Assembly: GCF_037975245.1 (NCBI RefSeq)
Contig: NC_092569.1
Location: 21,542,001 to 21,606,000 of the forward strand
Source of the DNA: Apostichopus japonicus
Lineage: Eukaryota; Echinodermata; Holothuroidea; Aspidochirotida; Stichopodidae
Direction: 5' to 3'
DNA length: 64,000 nt
The number at the start of each line of letters is the position of its first letter. Position 1 is the stretch's first letter. Positions 62,082-64,000 of this stretch are shown piece after piece. The notes beneath the pieces were generated by a model, which was given only the letters and a program-made list of their open reading frames with translations, had not been told where the DNA came from and did not search any database. A program made the position numbers and the translations under genes.

Positions 62082-64000
62082 AGTGGCGCGATGGCTTGGC
62101 GCACTGTAAGAGCTGATGAGCGAGACTCTCTTTTGCATCGCTGGTTCGAACCCCGGTGCTGGCGTCTTTTGCCGATCTTTTACAGCGGGTGCCTGCATAG
62201 GGAGCTGTAAGTATTAGTTAATCGGCCTAATATCTCAGTCCATACAGTGGCGCGATGGCTTGGCGCACTGTAAGAGCTGATGAGCGAGACTCTCTTTTGC
62301 ATCGCTGGTTCGAACCCCGGTGCTGGCGTCTTTTGCCGATCTTTTACAGCGGGTGCCTGCATAGGGAGCTGTAAGTATTAGTTAATCGGCCTAATATCTC
62401 AGTCCATACAGTGGCGCGATGGCTTGGCGCACTGTAAGAGCTGATGAGCGAGACTCTCTTTTGCATCGCTGGTTCGAACCCCGGTGCTGGCGTCTTTTGC
62501 CGATCTTTTACAGCGGGTGCCTGCATAGGGAGCTGTAAGTATTAGTTAATCGGCCTAATATCTCAGTCCATACAGTGGCGCGATGGCTTGGCGCACTGTA
62601 AGAGCTGATGAGCGAGACTCTCTTTTGCATCGCTGGTTCGAACCCCGGTGCTGGCGTCTTTTGCCGATCTTTTACAGCGGGTGCCTGCATAGGGAGCTGT
62701 AAGTATTAGTTAATCGGCCTAATATCTCAGTCCATACAGTGGCGCGATGGCTTGGCGCACTGTAAGAGCTGATGAGCGAGACTCTCTTTTGCATCGCTGG
62801 TTCGAACCCCGGTGCTGGCGTCTTTTGCCGATCTTTTACAGCGGGTGCCTGCATAGGGAGCTGTAAGTATTAGTTAATCGGCCTAATATCTCAGTCCATA
62901 CAGTGGCGCGATGGCTTGGCGCACTGTAAGAGCTGATGAGCGAGACTCTCTTTTGCATCGCTGGTTCGAACCCCGGTGCTGGCGTCTTTTGCCGATCTTT
63001 TACAGCGGGTGCCTGCATAGGGAGCTGTAAGTATTAGTTAATCGGCCTAATATCTCAGTCCATACAGTGGCGCGATGGCTTGGCGCACTGTAAGAGCTGA
63101 TGAGCGAGACTCTCTTTTGCATCGCTGGTTCGAACCCCGGTGCTGGCGTCTTTTGCCGATCTTTTACAGCGGGTGCCTGCATAGGGAGCTGTAAGTATTA
63201 GTTAATCGGCCTAATATCTCAGTCCATACAGTGGCGCGATGGCTTGGCGCACTGTAAGAGCTGATGAGCGAGACTCTCTTTTGCATCGCTGGTTCGAACC
63301 CCGGTGCTGGCGTCTTTTGCCGATCTTTTACAGCGGGTGCCTGCATAGGGAGCTGTAAGTATTAGTTAATCGGCCTAATATCTCAGTCCATACAGTGGCG
63401 CGATGGCTTGGCGCACTGTAAGAGCTGATGAGCGAGACTCTCTTTTGCATCGCTGGTTCGAACCCCGGTGGTGGCGTCTTTTGCCGATCTTTTACAGCGG
63501 GTGCCTGCATAGGGAGCTGTAAGTATTAGTTAATCGGCCTAATATCTCAGTCCATACAGTGGCGCGATGGCTTGGCGCACTGTAAGAGCTGATGAGCGAG
63601 ACTCTCTTTTGCATCGCTGGTTCGAACCCCGGTGGTGGCGTCTTTTGCCGATCTTTTACAGCGGGTGCCTGCATAGGGAGCTGTAAGTATTAGTTAATCG
63701 GCCTAATATCTCAGTCCATACAGTGGCGCGATGGCTTGGCGCACTGTAAGAGCTGATGAGCGAGACTCTCTTTTGCATCGCTGGTTCGAACCCCGGTGGT
63801 GGCGTCTTTTGCCGATCTTTTACAGCGGGTGCCTGCATAGGGAGCTGTAAGTATTAGTTAATCGGCCTAATATCTCAGTCCATACAGTGGCGCGATGGCT
63901 TGGCGCACTGTAAGAGCTGATGAGCGAGACTCTCTTTTGCATCGCTGGTTCGAACCCCGGTGGTGGCGTCTTTTGCCGATCTTTTACAGCGGGTGCCTGC

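Larger units (their letters stand above)
42668..64000 (+). repeat. 164-bp tRNA-related satellite array, right arm (inverted)
   Basis: The same 164-bp unit in the opposite orientation, about 130 copies, running off the right edge. The tRNA-like sense strand is plus. After the 166-bp edge copy beside the gap the period is an unbroken 164 bp. In the copies I inspected this arm differs from the left arm at two fixed sites: sense GCTGG instead of GCCGG in the B-box stem, and GAGACTC instead of GAGGCTC. A third site is GGTGCTGG in the inner 82 copies and mixed GGTGCTGG/GGTGGTGG in the outer 48. It is a distinct sub-family of the same satellite, not a copied mirror image of the left arm. Confidence 0.98.
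56255..64000 (+). repeat. mosaic zone of two unit variants in the outer right arm
   Basis: From 56255 to 63963 the variable base at every 164th position is G (left-arm state, GGTGGTGG) or C (GGTGCTGG). Numbering copies from 0 at 56255, G is in 0-4, 6, 8-12, 15-23, 28-30, 32 and 44-47 (28 copies), and C is in 5, 7, 13-14, 24-27, 31 and 33-43 (20 copies). All keep the other two right-arm states. All 82 copies between the gap and this zone have C. The runs of unequal length are what repeated local duplications or conversion tracts would give. Short alternations (copies 4-8 and 30-33) are not a regular dimeric higher-order repeat. Confidence 0.9.

Noticed and set aside
77-63838. Open frames of 60 residues in nearly every unit (+ in the left arm, - in the right), starting MQAPAVKDRQ
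   Set aside because: Each 183-bp frame is longer than the 164-bp unit and overlaps the next by 19 bp. They run antisense to the tRNA-like element, and the PPGFEPA stretch is just the B-box read backwards, a familiar false translation of tRNA-derived repeats. Of the substitutions seen, only one (CCG/CCA) is silent while A/P, A/V, K/T, K/N, T/S and V/L are not, and indels break the frame, so there is no sign of protein-level selection.
1-64000. CRISPR array
   Set aside because: The period is regular, but the whole 164 bp is constant. There are no variable spacers between short repeats and no cas genes.
1-64000. 5S or other ribosomal RNA gene repeat
   Set aside because: The unit has no recognisable 5S internal control region or rRNA sequence; the B-box and fold are tRNA-like.
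1-64000. A defence system, prophage, mobile element with its own enzymes, or other multi-gene system
   Set aside because: There is no non-repeat sequence in the window to encode one.

Overview
The whole 64-kb window is one satellite array. A single 164-bp unit is repeated head to tail with almost no sequence variation, and I see no unique sequence, no interspersed element and no credible protein-coding gene. A 100-base run of N (42568-42667), the usual placeholder for a gap of unknown size, divides the window. Left of it, 1-42567 holds 259 complete units plus partial ends. Right of it, 42668-64000 holds about 130 units in the opposite orientation. The unit has 88 G+C in 164 bases (54%) and 12 CpG, about what its base composition predicts, so CpG is not depleted. 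A scaffold gap inside a homogeneous satellite with a tRNA-like element in every copy points to a eukaryotic chromosome. The species cannot be told from this sequence.

Read in the strand that is + in the right arm and - in the left arm ('sense'), each unit contains a tRNA-related stretch of about 90 bp. It has an A-box-like TGGCTTGGCGC, a perfect B-box GGTTCGAACCC and TTTT tracts just downstream, so it looks like a decayed tRNA gene or the head of a tRNA-derived SINE. No acceptor-stem partner is visible and a TTTT lies between A- and B-box, so a working tRNA gene is unlikely. The other ~75 bp has no poly-A or SINE-like tail, so the array probably grew by tandem amplification, not retroposition. 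The unit is packed with short dyads that would form a chain of adjacent hairpins. It also carries near-consensus splice-like signals around a 21-bp segment.

The two arms are different sub-families. Two substitutions separate every right-arm copy from every left-arm copy, and a third is fixed in the inner 82 right-arm copies but mosaic in the outer 48 (56255-64000). Because of these differences the inverted layout is not a simple fold-back of one molecule. It could still be a mis-oriented contig joined across the gap. The left arm has only three departures that I found: a 16-bp duplication at 5446-5477, a 2-bp deletion near 11285, and a base change shared by two neighbouring copies (27182 and 27346). 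The right arm has an aberrant edge copy beside the gap (42668-42833), two singletons (48442, 58230) and another neighbouring pair (61917 and 62081). Variants in adjacent pairs 164 bp apart are the footprint of local unit-by-unit duplication.

The 60-residue open frames found in nearly every unit are on the strand antisense to the tRNA-like element, overlap each other at their ends, and change mostly at nonsynonymous sites. I treat them as a by-product of the repeat and not as genes. I checked the array by its regular phase and by the variants that stand out, not by aligning all ~389 copies base by base, so a few silent single-base variants may have been missed.
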